Shown one piece after another: positions 45,497 to 54,372 of a stretch of DNA of 64,000 nt. Both the position numbers and the translations under genes were made by a program. The notes under the pieces were generated by a model. It saw only the letters and a program-made list of their open reading frames with translations, was not told the DNA's origin and ran no database searches. Origin of the DNA: Fervidobacterium gondwanense DSM 13020. GTDB taxonomy: Bacteria > Thermotogota > Thermotogae > Thermotogales > Fervidobacteriaceae. Position 1 is the stretch's first letter. Each line of letters opens with the position of its first letter. Location of the stretch: assembly GCF_900143265.1 (NCBI RefSeq), contig NZ_FRDJ01000003.1, positions 1 to 64,000 of the forward strand. Direction: 5' to 3'.

Positions 45497-47347
45497 GTGA
45501 AAAAGTGGTTAGTACTTCTTGTCAGTCTTTTTGTGGCAGTCCTTGCTCTTGCGGCTTTTGATCCTACGGTTTACGTCGAAGCAACCATTGGCGAACCTGA
45601 CACACTCGACCCACACCTTGCTTACGACACAGCCAGCGGTGAAGTTCTTTACAACGTTTATGAAAACCTTATTGCTTACAAAGGCAGAAGCGTTAGCGAG
45701 TTCGAACCGAGACTTGCAACAGAAGTTCCATCTGTGAAAAACGGACTCATTAAAGACGGTGGGAAGACATACGTTTTCCCAATCAGAAAAGGAGTAAAGT
45801 TCCACAACGGTAACCCGCTTACACCAGAAGATGTTGAATACTCATTCGAACGCGGACTTCTTTACGACCCAGAAGGCGGTCCAATGTGGGTGCTCTGGTA
45901 CGCGATTTTCGGAACACATTCAAGAGATGAAGCTCTTGAAGAGTTTGTAGGAAAACCAGTTGATGAGATTTATGACAAGAGCGGTGAGCCGAAGCCCGAG
46001 TACAAGCAGAAACTCATCGATTTCTACAAACAAGTTGTTGATCCAGCAATCGAAGTTCAAGGTGACAATGTTGTGATTAAACTCAAGAGAGCATACGCAC
46101 CATTCATGAACATCATTGCACAAAGTGCCCACTGGGCAGCGATACTTGACAAAGAGTACTGTATAAAACTTGGACTCTGGGATGGAAAAGCAGAAACATG
46201 GTGGAAGTACAAAGATATGGAAAAAGAAGAATCACCACTTTACGGAACGGCAATGGGTACAGGTCCATACAAATTCGTCGAATGGGACAGAAAACAACAG
46301 AAAATTACACTCGTTGCAAATGAAAACTACTGGAGAGAACCAGCGAAGATAAAGAAAGTTATAATTTGGGGTATCGATGAATGGTCAACAAGAAAAGCAA
46401 TGCTTGAGAAAGGCGACGCAGATTCCATAGCAGTCGTTCTCGAATACCTTGACCAGTTGAGAGGTAATAAGAACATACAAATTATCGAAAACATTCCAAC
46501 AATGTCTGTTACGGTTCTTGCATTCAACTGGTCAGTCAACCCATCAAGCAAATACATAGGCAGTGGAAAACTTGACGGAAACGGAATACCGGTTGATTTC
46601 TTCAACGATGTGAACGCGAGAAAAGCAGTGGCATCGGCAATTAACTACGATGCTCTTATCAGAGACGTTCTCAAAGGTTTTGGTAAGAGAATACCAACAG
46701 CATTGCCAGAAGGACTCCTTGGATTTGATCCATCACTGCCACTTTACAAGTTCAACGTTAAATCAGTCCAAGACTACCTTAAGAAAGCATGGAATGGTCA
46801 AGCATGGACAAAAGGAATTAAGTTCAGCGTTGCTTATAACCAAGGAAACACAGCAAGACAAAGAGTCGCTGAAATGGTTAAGATGTATATGGAAATGGCA
46901 GCACCTGGAAAAGTCAAGATCGATGTCCAACCACTCCAGTGGCCAACATTCTTGGATGCAACGAAACGCGGCGAACTGCCAGTGTTTATACTCGGATGGC
47001 TTGCTGACTTCCCAGACCCAGATAACTTCATCTTTACATACTACCACAGCAACGGTGACTACTCATCAAGACAAGGTGAGAACTTCAGAAAATTCGTAAG
47101 CACCCCAAGAAAAGAACTTGGCGGAAAGAGCCTTGATGAACTTATCGAGGAAGCCGCAGCAGAAACTGATCCAGCAGTCAGAGGCAAGTTGTACGCACAA
47201 ATTCAAAAGTTCGTTGTTGACAACTGTATAAGCGTACCAGTTTATCAACCAGTTGGAGTACGCGTCCAGAGAACATGGGTCAAAGGTTGGTTTGACAACC
47301 CAATGAGACCCGGTATGGACTTCTACACAGTTTACAAACAACAATAA
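45497..47347 (+). CDS. Family 5 ABC transporter solute-binding protein
   Basis: A 616-residue exported protein with a signal peptide (about 1-19, KKWLVLLVSLFVAVLALA). It has the SBP_bac_5 pattern: GEPDTLDPHLAYDTASGEVLYNVYENL, YVFPIRKGVKFHNGNPLTPEDVEYSFER, GTGPYKFVEWDR and ILGWLADFPDPDNF near the C-terminus. Such proteins bind peptides, or in Thermotogales often oligosaccharides. There is no lipobox Cys. AAGGGGGG lies 8 bp before the GTG start. Codon choice is strongly biased (many AAC, TAC, CCA, ACA, AAG/ATC) unlike its neighbours, which suggests very high expression. No permease or ATPase genes are nearby; promoter and terminator make it a single-gene unit. Confidence 0.93.
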   Translation: MKKWLVLLVSLFVAVLALAAFDPTVYVEATIGEPDTLDPHLAYDTASGEVLYNVYENLIAYKGRSVSEFEPRLATEVPSVKNGLIKDGGKTYVFPIRKGVKFHNGNPLTPEDVEYSFERGLLYDPEGGPMWVLWYAIFGTHSRDEALEEFVGKPVDEIYDKSGEPKPEYKQKLIDFYKQVVDPAIEVQGDNVVIKLKRAYAPFMNIIAQSAHWAAILDKEYCIKLGLWDGKAETWWKYKDMEKEESPLYGTAMGTGPYKFVEWDRKQQKITLVANENYWREPAKIKKVIIWGIDEWSTRKAMLEKGDADSIAVVLEYLDQLRGNKNIQIIENIPTMSVTVLAFNWSVNPSSKYIGSGKLDGNGIPVDFFNDVNARKAVASAINYDALIRDVLKGFGKRIPTALPEGLLGFDPSLPLYKFNVKSVQDYLKKAWNGQAWTKGIKFSVAYNQGNTARQRVAEMVKMYMEMAAPGKVKIDVQPLQWPTFLDATKRGELPVFILGWLADFPDPDNFIFTYYHSNGDYSSRQGENFRKFVSTPRKELGGKSLDELIEEAAAETDPAVRGKLYAQIQKFVVDNCISVPVYQPVGVRVQRTWVKGWFDNPMRPGMDFYTVYKQQ

Positions 47348-47361
47348 TCAGTAATGAAATT

Positions 47362-47392
47362 AAAAGCCGCTGGGAAACCAGCGGCTTTTTTA
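47362..47392 (+). terminator. Rho-independent terminator
   Basis: A 12-bp perfect stem AAAAGCCGCTGG / CCAGCGGCTTTT with a GAAA loop is followed by Ts. It also precedes, in convergent orientation, the end of the radical SAM gene and may work both ways. Confidence 0.93.
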
Positions 47393-47407
47393 GTTATTCA
47401 TATAAGG

Positions 47408-48334
47408 TTACGAAATTTTGGTTCTCTTTCCTTGGTAAGTGTCTTTCGTTTTGAGTGTGTTCTCTATTAGGTTTACTATTTCTGTCTTTGTCTTACCCCA
47501 ATTTCCGAATAACGTTCCCGAATGCGGAGGATCAGCAACTAGTCTGTGAATGGTAATCTTGGGTGATAGATTTTCTAAGAATGTGACGCATCTTTCAACA
47601 TAGCTATCCAATGTTCCGACTTCCAGTTTCCCGGTTTTATACATTTCACCAAAGATTGAACCTTCAACGATGTACAATGAATGTATCTTCACTCCATCGA
47701 CTCTAAGCGCACTTAAAAGTTTTGCACTCTCTATAACGTCTACGATGTTGTCACCAGGTAAATTGAGTATCACGTGAGAAACAACTTCAAAATTGTATTT
47801 CTTAATCAAATTGACGGCATATATGTATTCGGCTAACGTGTGGCCTCGGTTTATTTTCAGCAACGTATGGTAATTGGCACTTTGCAAACCAATGTCGAAA
47901 GATATCTCGATATTGTATTCTCTCTTTATTTCATCCACCAGATTCAGCACGTTTTCGTCTATACAATCAGGCCTTGTTGCTATATCAAGCTGGACTATGT
48001 CTTCATCAATTGCCTGAATATATGTTTTTCTCAGAACATCGATTGGTGCGTAGGTATTGGTATAATTCTGAAAATAAGCTATGAACTTTTTGATGCCCTT
48101 CTTCTTGTAACGTTCTTTCATTTTTTCGAGTTGTTCTTTTATACTAAACCCCCCGAAAGTTGTAAAACCGCTTCCCGTTTCGTCACAAAATAAACATCCG
48201 GGCCTTCCGTAAGTCCTATTTGGACACGTAAAACCTGCGTTAATTGGTAGCCTTTGAACCTTTTCACCATATTTCTTCTTCAGTTCAATGCTCAGCTTTC
48301 TATACCTGTAACCTTCTTCGAGAAAATCGAAAAT
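47408..48334 (-). CDS. TIGR01212-type radical SAM protein, probable ATT start
   Basis: A protein of about 308 residues of the YhcC/TIGR01212 family, function unsettled. The first ATG (48121) would remove the radical SAM motif. The frame continues upstream and encodes YRYRKLSIELKKKYG, VQRLPINAGFTCPNR and RPGCLFCDETGSG, with the family's Cys-x8-Cys-x2-Cys cluster ligands. There is no ATG, GTG or TTG in frame before the stop at 48350. An ATT at 48334 lies 8 bp after GGAGGTG and gives IFDFLEEGYRYRKL; I take it as the start. It overlaps the amidohydrolase 3' end by 43 bp. The rest includes NYTNTYAP, ATRPDCI, FDIGLQS and HVILNLPGD. Confidence 0.85.
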   Translation of the reverse strand: MFDFLEEGYRYRKLSIELKKKYGEKVQRLPINAGFTCPNRTYGRPGCLFCDETGSGFTTFGGFSIKEQLEKMKERYKKKGIKKFIAYFQNYTNTYAPIDVLRKTYIQAIDEDIVQLDIATRPDCIDENVLNLVDEIKREYNIEISFDIGLQSANYHTLLKINRGHTLAEYIYAVNLIKKYNFEVVSHVILNLPGDNIVDVIESAKLLSALRVDGVKIHSLYIVEGSIFGEMYKTGKLEVGTLDSYVERCVTFLENLSPKITIHRLVADPPHSGTLFGNWGKTKTEIVNLIENTLKTKDTYQGKRTKIS

Positions 48335-49524
48335 CTTGAAAGCACCTCCTCAGCATCTATTGTTGGATATTTACCATCTATATAGACGAATTTTCCATTC
48401 ACCATCGTTGCGTAAACGCTGTCTGTAAATGAATGAACTAAATTCTCTAAGAATTTATGTTTAGGTTGCAGCTGGATATGGTTGCTATCGAAAATGACAA
48501 GGTCAGCTGGCATGTCGACGGCTATTTCACCACCCGAGAGTCTTAGAGCCTCGTAACCGTTCTTTGTAATAGAATTGAACGCTTCATATATGTTGAAATT
48601 TTCAGGAGATTTCACCTTTTGAGAGAGTACCGTTGTTCTTAAATCAAAAAGAACGTTTTGCGAATTATTACTCGCGGGACCGTCAGTTCCTATTGTTATT
48701 TTTATACCTTTCTTCAACATTTCCACAATCGGCGGAATACCGTTTCCCAATTTCATGTTACTGACGGTATTGATGGAAGGGTATGAATTTTTTAGAATTT
48801 CTAAGTGCTCATCCCTCAGTTGGGTACAATGTACCGGTATGAAGTGAATTTTATCAAACCCAAGGTTTATAATCTCTTCTGGTGAATATCTTTCGTACTC
48901 CCAAGCGTTCTCAAAAAAGTGCATCGTTACCAGCATGTCGTTTGATTTTGCAACATCTAATATTCTCAGAAGATATTCTCTCGAGCAGCTGTATGGTGCG
49001 TGAGGACCAAGACCAACATAGATTCTGTCATCATACCCATGCCATTTTTCATACAGCTTAATATTCTCGTCTAACCTGCCGTTGTCATCGCCATTGCTAT
49101 CTACGAGTCCTCTTGTAATAACAGCTTTCATGCCAAAATCTGCAACCGCCTGTGCGACCATTTCCTCGTGAAAATACATATCGCAAAAAGCAACAACACC
49201 ATGAGATGCCATTTCCATCATGGACACTATTGAACCGTAGTATATTGCTTCAGGTGTCAAGCGTTCTTCAGCAGGCAGGATTCTTTCAAAAAGCCAGGTG
49301 TTGAAAGGGATATCCTCGGCATAACCCCTGAGAACGGACATACCAACGTGGGTATGAGTGTTTACAAAGCCAGGCGTGATTATCTTTCCTGAAAAATCTA
49401 TAGTTTCTTCCCTGTCTTGTGAAATGATTGTCTCGCCAAGCGAGTTTATGTAACCGTTTAAAATACGAATGTCCAATCTTTCAAGTTTCCCGTTTATTAG
49501 AACAAGAACGTTCTTTATTACCAT
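48292..49524 (-). CDS. MTA/SAH deaminase-type amidohydrolase
   Basis: A 410-residue metal-dependent deaminase with a TIM barrel: FVNTHTHVGMSVLRGYAEDIPFNTWL (HxH metal site, residue about 55), GLGPHAPYSCS, VTMHFFENAWE, PVHCTQLRDEHL and GTDGPASNN (catalytic Asp). This matches the 5-methylthioadenosine/S-adenosylhomocysteine deaminase group, typified by a Thermotoga maritima enzyme. It would convert MTA or SAH to inosine derivatives. The start at ATG 49524 overlaps the rsfS stop (TAATG). SAM-using genes (radical SAM) follow, which would fit recycling. Confidence 0.9.
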   Translation of the reverse strand: MVIKNVLVLINGKLERLDIRILNGYINSLGETIISQDREETIDFSGKIITPGFVNTHTHVGMSVLRGYAEDIPFNTWLFERILPAEERLTPEAIYYGSIVSMMEMASHGVVAFCDMYFHEEMVAQAVADFGMKAVITRGLVDSNGDDNGRLDENIKLYEKWHGYDDRIYVGLGPHAPYSCSREYLLRILDVAKSNDMLVTMHFFENAWEYERYSPEEIINLGFDKIHFIPVHCTQLRDEHLEILKNSYPSINTVSNMKLGNGIPPIVEMLKKGIKITIGTDGPASNNSQNVLFDLRTTVLSQKVKSPENFNIYEAFNSITKNGYEALRLSGGEIAVDMPADLVIFDSNHIQLQPKHKFLENLVHSFTDSVYATMVNGKFVYIDGKYPTIDAEEVLSRFSIFSKKVTGIES

Positions 49525-49889
49525 TAAAGCACAACCCTCTCCGCATCTAACCAAAGGTGTTCCAGATCATAGAATTCTCTTGCGCTTTTTGTAAATATGT
49601 GAACAACTATTTCACCTGCATCGATCAACATCCAGTCGTATCCTTCACCGCGATCGTAATATATGATATCTTTTCCAATATCATTGAAGAAATCGACAAC
49701 CTCGTCTCTTAAGCTCTTCATGTGTATATTACTGTTTGCGGTACAAACAACAAAATAATCAGTGAGCAGCCTTGTCTTCGACATGTTCAGTATAACTGGA
49801 TCTATCGCTTCCTTCTTTTCGAGTACATTCATTAATTTTTTTAAGATTTCGGTCAAATCGAAAGATTCTTTTACGCTTTTTTCACTCAA
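49524..49889 (-). CDS. rsfS: Ribosomal silencing factor RsfS
   Basis: A 121-residue RsfS/Iojap protein that binds ribosomal protein uL14 and blocks subunit joining. It shows ILNMSKTRLLTDYFVVCTANSNIHMKSLRDEV and the YDRGEGYDWMLIDAGEIVVHIFT stretch (key residues Trp, Asp, Gly, Val-His-Ile). It starts at TTG 49889, 8 bp after GGGAGGTG that lies in the last codons of folC. It is coupled to the amidohydrolase at its 3' end. Confidence 0.93.
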   Translation of the reverse strand: MSEKSVKESFDLTEILKKLMNVLEKKEAIDPVILNMSKTRLLTDYFVVCTANSNIHMKSLRDEVVDFFNDIGKDIIYYDRGEGYDWMLIDAGEIVVHIFTKSAREFYDLEHLWLDAERVVL

Positions 49890-49892
49890 CTC

Positions 49893-51206
49893 TTAAGCAC
49901 CTCCCAGATTCAGTTCTTCGTTTATTCTTCCATTTACTAAGTAATCTCTAACATATCCGACAAGATAGAACGAACCAGTGACGAACTTGGCTTCATGTTT
50001 GAGTTCTCTAAGCTTATCGACTGCGATTAACGGTTCGGGTTCAAGAATGACATCCTTACAGTATTTCTTGGCGATTTCGTAAGTCTCTTGGAATTTCTGT
50101 GCACGTTTTGACGGTGGTCTTGTTATTATCAGTGTGTCGAATTTCGGACCTATCGCTCTGAGTACATTCTCTTTATCCTTGTCATCAACTATACCGAATA
50201 CCCCTGCCCTGCTTTTATTTGGAAAGTAAAGTTCTATGTTTTCAGCAAACTTTTCAGCAGCTTGTGGATTGTGTGAACCATCAAGTACAACTCCGTTTAC
50301 TATTTCAAATCTGCCGGGAATAAAAGCACGTTCAAATGCACTTTTTACAGCTTCTTCATCAAGTTTGTGTGCCAGTTCGAACGATTTTAGTGCTATACCA
50401 ACGTTGTAAAGCTGGTGAGTTCCGTTCAGCTTGACAGGTATGTTCTTTATTGTATTCTCACCATAGTAATTATACACATTTTCATTAAAAGAATATTTTA
50501 CAGGCTCTACAACAAAATCCTTACCGAACTCGTAGACTTTAGAATTCTTTTCCTTTGCTACCTGCTTTATAACATTTAATGCTCCTTCTGGCATCATACC
50601 TAAAACGACAGGTTTTCCTTCCTTAACAATTCCTGCCTTCTCAAATGCTATCTCTTCCACTGTGTTTCCCAAGACGTTCGTATGCTCGAGAGAGATAGTG
50701 CATATGACCGATACTTCCGGTGTTAGCACATTTGTTGAATCGAACCTGCCACCGAGTCCGACTTCCACACTTCCGTACTCGACATTTTTCATCTTCGTTA
50801 TGTAAAAGTACATAGCTGTCATGTATTCAAAAAAGCTTGGAGAAAACTCTTCGCCAAGTCTGTCCATTTCCTCAGCATGTTTTCTTACTTCATTTGCTGC
50901 TTCAACAAACTCATCTTCTCCGATGTTCGATGTGTTGTAATGAAATCTCTCAAGTATAGTTGACAGGTGAGGTGAATAAAAACCAGTAACGCTATGGCCG
51001 TGGTGATAAGTCAAGTACTCGAGGAACGTTGTCACGCTACCTTTCCCGTTTGAGCCTGTTACGTGGAAGAATTTAATTCCAGAATGGGGATTACCCATTC
51101 TGGAAAGCAAACCTTCTATTCTAAAAAGACCTAACTTCATCGTGTTGTATGGACGAGTAAAATACAAGTATTTTAAGGTGTCTATAAAAAGTCCAGAGTT
51201 GCTCAT
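49893..51206 (-). CDS. folC: Folylpolyglutamate/dihydrofolate synthase
   Basis: A 437-residue Mur-ligase-family enzyme that adds glutamate to folates. It has RIEGLLSRMGNPHSGIKFFHVTGSNGKGSVTT (P-loop GSNGKGS), EVGLGGRFDSTNV, the ATP-binding ISLEHTNVLG and AFEKAGIVKEGKP, and LDGSHNPQAAEKFAE in the C-terminal domain. A single folC often covers both the dihydrofolate and polyglutamate steps. The start overlaps the valS stop by 4 bp. Confidence 0.95.
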   Translation of the reverse strand: MSNSGLFIDTLKYLYFTRPYNTMKLGLFRIEGLLSRMGNPHSGIKFFHVTGSNGKGSVTTFLEYLTYHHGHSVTGFYSPHLSTILERFHYNTSNIGEDEFVEAANEVRKHAEEMDRLGEEFSPSFFEYMTAMYFYITKMKNVEYGSVEVGLGGRFDSTNVLTPEVSVICTISLEHTNVLGNTVEEIAFEKAGIVKEGKPVVLGMMPEGALNVIKQVAKEKNSKVYEFGKDFVVEPVKYSFNENVYNYYGENTIKNIPVKLNGTHQLYNVGIALKSFELAHKLDEEAVKSAFERAFIPGRFEIVNGVVLDGSHNPQAAEKFAENIELYFPNKSRAGVFGIVDDKDKENVLRAIGPKFDTLIITRPPSKRAQKFQETYEIAKKYCKDVILEPEPLIAVDKLRELKHEAKFVTGSFYLVGYVRDYLVNGRINEELNLGGA

Positions 51207-53806
51207 CTGTTTTCCTCCAAGTCGTGAATTATCTGCTCGATTTTAGAAATTTGCTCGTTAAACATCTTCTGTTTTTCCCTTGTTTCCTCGACAATGTCTT
51301 CTGGTGCGTTTTTCAAGAAGTTTTCGTCTTCAAGTTTCTTGGCGAATTTCTCAAGGTCTGTTCTCAGTTTTTCGACCTTTTTCTTCAACCTTGCAACCTC
51401 AGCTTTGACATCTATCAGTGTGCCAAGCGATACATAGGTCTCAAGGTTTGGAGAGACGTACGCGGTAGCACACATCTGCGGCCTTCCCTGAACGAATTCA
51501 ATATCTTCAACATTTCCAAGGAATTTTATGTATTCTTGCTCTTCTTGGGACAGGTTACCCTTAGCATATGTCTTAACCTTTGTAGACTGAGGAACGTTGA
51601 CTTCCGCTCTAACGTTTCTCACGCCTCTTATAATTTCCATTATCTGTTCAAATCTCTTCTCGGATTCTTCGTCGATGTACTCACCAAATACCTTAGGCCA
51701 TTCAGCGATGACCAACGATTCCGTAGTAGTTGGCAACTTGGTCCAAAGTTCTTCTGTCAAGAACGGCATGAATGGATGCAAGAGTCTCAAGCTCATATCG
51801 AGCACATAGACAAGTACGTTTTGGACGGTCTTTCTCTCCTCTGTCTTAAGTCTGCTCTTCACTGCTTCGATATACCAATCACAGAGTTCATCCCAGAAGA
51901 AGTTGTAGATTTCGCTCGCAGCTATGTTGAAGTCGTAGTTATCAAGAGCTTCTGTGACTTTCTGAATAACCTTCTGCAATCTTGAAAGAATCCATTTATC
52001 GACAAGTTTGAGTTGGCTCGCTTCGATCGGCTGTTTTTCGAAGTCTTCAAGGTTCATGAGTACAAACCTTGTTGCGTTCCATATCTTATTAGCGAACTTC
52101 TTGTAAGTGTCGAAAAACCTAACGTCAAGTTTCAAATCTCTTCCCTGAGCAGCTAAGATAGCAAGGGTGAATCTCATCGGGTCTGCCCCGTATTCGTCTA
52201 TGACTTCCAGTGGATCAATGCCATTGCCAAGAGACTTGCTCATCTTCCTACCAAATTTGTCTCTTACGAGTTGGTGGATATACACTTCGCTAAACGGCTT
52301 GTCATCCATGAATTCATATCCCATCATGATCATCCTGGCAACCCAGAAGAAGATTATGTCAAATCCGGTTACCAAGACATCTGTTGGATAGTATCTTCCA
52401 AGATCAGGTGTCTTCTCGGGCCAACCCATAGTGCTGAATGGCCAAAGCGCTGAGCTGAACCAAGTATCGAGGACGTCTTCATCCTGAACAAGATGCGCAC
52501 TACCGCATTTTTCACACGCTCTTACCTCTTCTTCTGAGACGTTGTAGTGGCCGCACTCTTCACACTTCCAGACAGGAATCCTGTGTCCCCACCATAGTTG
52601 TCTGCTTATACACCAGTCCCTTATTTCGTACATCCAATTGAGATATACCTTTTTCCACCTTTCAGGAACGAATTTCACTTCTCCATTTTCAACCGCTTCG
52701 ATAGCTCTCTTTGCGAGCGGTTTCATGCTCACGAACCACTGATCCATAAGCCTTGGTTCGACAACTGTGTCGCATCTGTAACATCTGCCAACCGAATGTT
52801 TGAGTTTTTCGATTTTCACAAGATAACCCAACGCTTCGAGTTCTTCAACAACCGCTTTTCGTGCTTCCTCTGCTTTCATTCCTTTGAATTTTCCACCATT
52901 TTCGTTTATGACAATGTGTTCATCGAATATGTCAACAAATGGCAAGTTGTGTCTTTGACCTATCAGATAGTCGTTTGGGTCGTGGGCAGGTGTGACCTTC
53001 AAAGCACCGGTACCGAACGATGGATCAACGTAATTGTCCGCGATAATAGGCAGTTCTCTGCCAACGATCGGTAGAATTGCGGTCTTTCCGATGTATTTTT
53101 TATACCTCTCGTCTGATGGATGAACAGCCACAGCTGTATCGCCAAGCATCGTTTCTGGTCTTGTTGTGGCTATGACCAAGTAATCATCTTCACCTTTTAT
53201 TGGATACTTGACGTGGTAAAGCGCGCCTTCTTCTTCGTGATAGTCAACTTCTTCATCCGAAAGCACCGTACCGCACCTGTGACACCAGTTCACTATGTAT
53301 TTGCCTTTGTATATTAACCCTTTCTTGTACAAATCAACAAAGACCTTTCTGACAGCTTTTGATAATCCTTCGTCTAACGTGAATCTTTCTCTTGTCCAGT
53401 CAACAGAAGCACCGATTGACATTATCTGCTTTTTAATCTCATTTCTGTACTTATTTGCCCAGTCCCACACGATTTCGAGGAATTCTTCCCGCGAATAATC
53501 CCTTCTGCTCTTACCTTGTGTTGCAATGTATTTCTCAACGGCTGTTTGTGTGGCTATACCTGCGTGGTCTTCGCCTGGAAGCCAGAGCACGTCAAAACCC
53601 TGCATTCTCTTGTACCTGCTAAGTATATCTTGAATAGTTATATTGAGTGCGTGTCCCATATGGATTCTTCCAGTTATATTTGGCGGTGGGATTACTATAC
53701 TGTACTTTGGTCCTGCTCCTTTTGGAGTGAAATATTTCTTTTCGAACCATTGCTTGTACCACTTCATCTCGATATTCTGTGGTTCATAACGTGTTCCTAT
53801 CTCCAT
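51203..53806 (-). CDS. valS: Valyl-tRNA synthetase
   Basis: An 867-residue class I enzyme. The HIGH-type motif is PPNITGRIHMGHALN (about residue 42) and the KMSKS loop is GRKMSKSLGNG (about 520). The CP1 editing domain has TTRPETMLGDTAVAVHP. Cys pairs CHRCGTVLS, CYRCDT and CEECGHYN...CEKCGS look like zinc sites. A C-terminal coiled coil (about 800-867) contacts tRNA. The ATG at 53806 follows GGAGGTG; the in-frame TTG at 53821 overlaps that site. The upstream small gene overlaps the valS start by 23 bp. Confidence 0.97.
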   Translation of the reverse strand: MEIGTRYEPQNIEMKWYKQWFEKKYFTPKGAGPKYSIVIPPPNITGRIHMGHALNITIQDILSRYKRMQGFDVLWLPGEDHAGIATQTAVEKYIATQGKSRRDYSREEFLEIVWDWANKYRNEIKKQIMSIGASVDWTRERFTLDEGLSKAVRKVFVDLYKKGLIYKGKYIVNWCHRCGTVLSDEEVDYHEEEGALYHVKYPIKGEDDYLVIATTRPETMLGDTAVAVHPSDERYKKYIGKTAILPIVGRELPIIADNYVDPSFGTGALKVTPAHDPNDYLIGQRHNLPFVDIFDEHIVINENGGKFKGMKAEEARKAVVEELEALGYLVKIEKLKHSVGRCYRCDTVVEPRLMDQWFVSMKPLAKRAIEAVENGEVKFVPERWKKVYLNWMYEIRDWCISRQLWWGHRIPVWKCEECGHYNVSEEEVRACEKCGSAHLVQDEDVLDTWFSSALWPFSTMGWPEKTPDLGRYYPTDVLVTGFDIIFFWVARMIMMGYEFMDDKPFSEVYIHQLVRDKFGRKMSKSLGNGIDPLEVIDEYGADPMRFTLAILAAQGRDLKLDVRFFDTYKKFANKIWNATRFVLMNLEDFEKQPIEASQLKLVDKWILSRLQKVIQKVTEALDNYDFNIAASEIYNFFWDELCDWYIEAVKSRLKTEERKTVQNVLVYVLDMSLRLLHPFMPFLTEELWTKLPTTTESLVIAEWPKVFGEYIDEESEKRFEQIMEIIRGVRNVRAEVNVPQSTKVKTYAKGNLSQEEQEYIKFLGNVEDIEFVQGRPQMCATAYVSPNLETYVSLGTLIDVKAEVARLKKKVEKLRTDLEKFAKKLEDENFLKNAPEDIVEETREKQKMFNEQISKIEQIIHDLEENR

Positions 53807-54215
53807 CCTGTGCACCTCCAACAGTTGTAATTTCTATTTGACAATCGATTTTTATCTTTTCTGGGCCGTAAGTTAGAAGTAAATAGTGTAGAGAGTCTCT
53901 TATTCTGTCTGCAATCTTCTTAACTTCAGCGTCCTGAATACCGTGAAGAACTATACAGAAATCGTTGTTATCCAATTTGCAGACAAAATCCTTTGGGATT
54001 CGCACGCTATGCTTAATAACTGAAGACACCCTTGACATAACAAAATTCCAGATATCGTTATTGGAAACTTGAAAATCAAGTTTCAAGTGCATAACATAAA
54101 AGAGTTCATTGTTTTCCTTAAGTTCCTGCAATACCATTTGTGCAAATTCTTTATTCGGCAAACGCGTGATTGGATCCACCCATTCTCCGGTGAGTAACTT
54201 ATGCAGACTTGGCAT
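53784..54215 (-). CDS. Stand-alone degenerate GGDEF-like protein
   Basis: A 143-residue protein matching a lone GGDEF fold by eye: DPITRLPNKEFAQMVLQEL resembles the DxLTGLxNR start, and FVCKLDNNDFCIVLHG sits where RxGGDEF would be, reading LDNNDF. Both glycines of the signature are replaced and the metal-binding Asp of the first motif appears as KLDF, so catalysis is unlikely. It could bind a nucleotide or act as a protein partner. There is no membrane segment. It is the first gene of the valS operon, with AAGGAGGTGG before the ATG, and overlaps valS by 23 bp. Confidence 0.75.
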   Translation of the reverse strand: MPSLHKLLTGEWVDPITRLPNKEFAQMVLQELKENNELFYVMHLKLDFQVSNNDIWNFVMSRVSSVIKHSVRIPKDFVCKLDNNDFCIVLHGIQDAEVKKIADRIRDSLHYLLLTYGPEKIKIDCQIEITTVGGAQDGDRNTL

Positions 54216-54265
54216 TATGCCACCTCCTTAACCGTTTCAGGAAAATAACCCGATTACTTTAACTT

Positions 54266-54294
54266 ATTTTATCACAAAATAACTATTGTGAGAA
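54266..54294 (-). promoter_or_regulatory. Promoter of the GGDEF-like/valS operon
   Basis: On the minus strand TTCTCA is followed after 17 bp by TGATAAAAT, an extended -10. Its -35 overlaps that of the divergent promoter. Confidence 0.6.
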
Positions 54295-54314
54295 TATAGT
54301 CCATATGCTAAAAT
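54286..54314 (+). promoter_or_regulatory. Promoter of the MFS transporter gene
   Basis: TTGTGA is followed after 17 bp by TAAAAT, with TGC as an extended -10. The -35 hexamers of the two divergent promoters overlap by 3 bp. Confidence 0.6.
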
Positions 54315-54372
54315 ATTACCAAGAAACATGTTCGCGTTACTAACAATTATCGGACAAAGGGAGATGCTGAAA

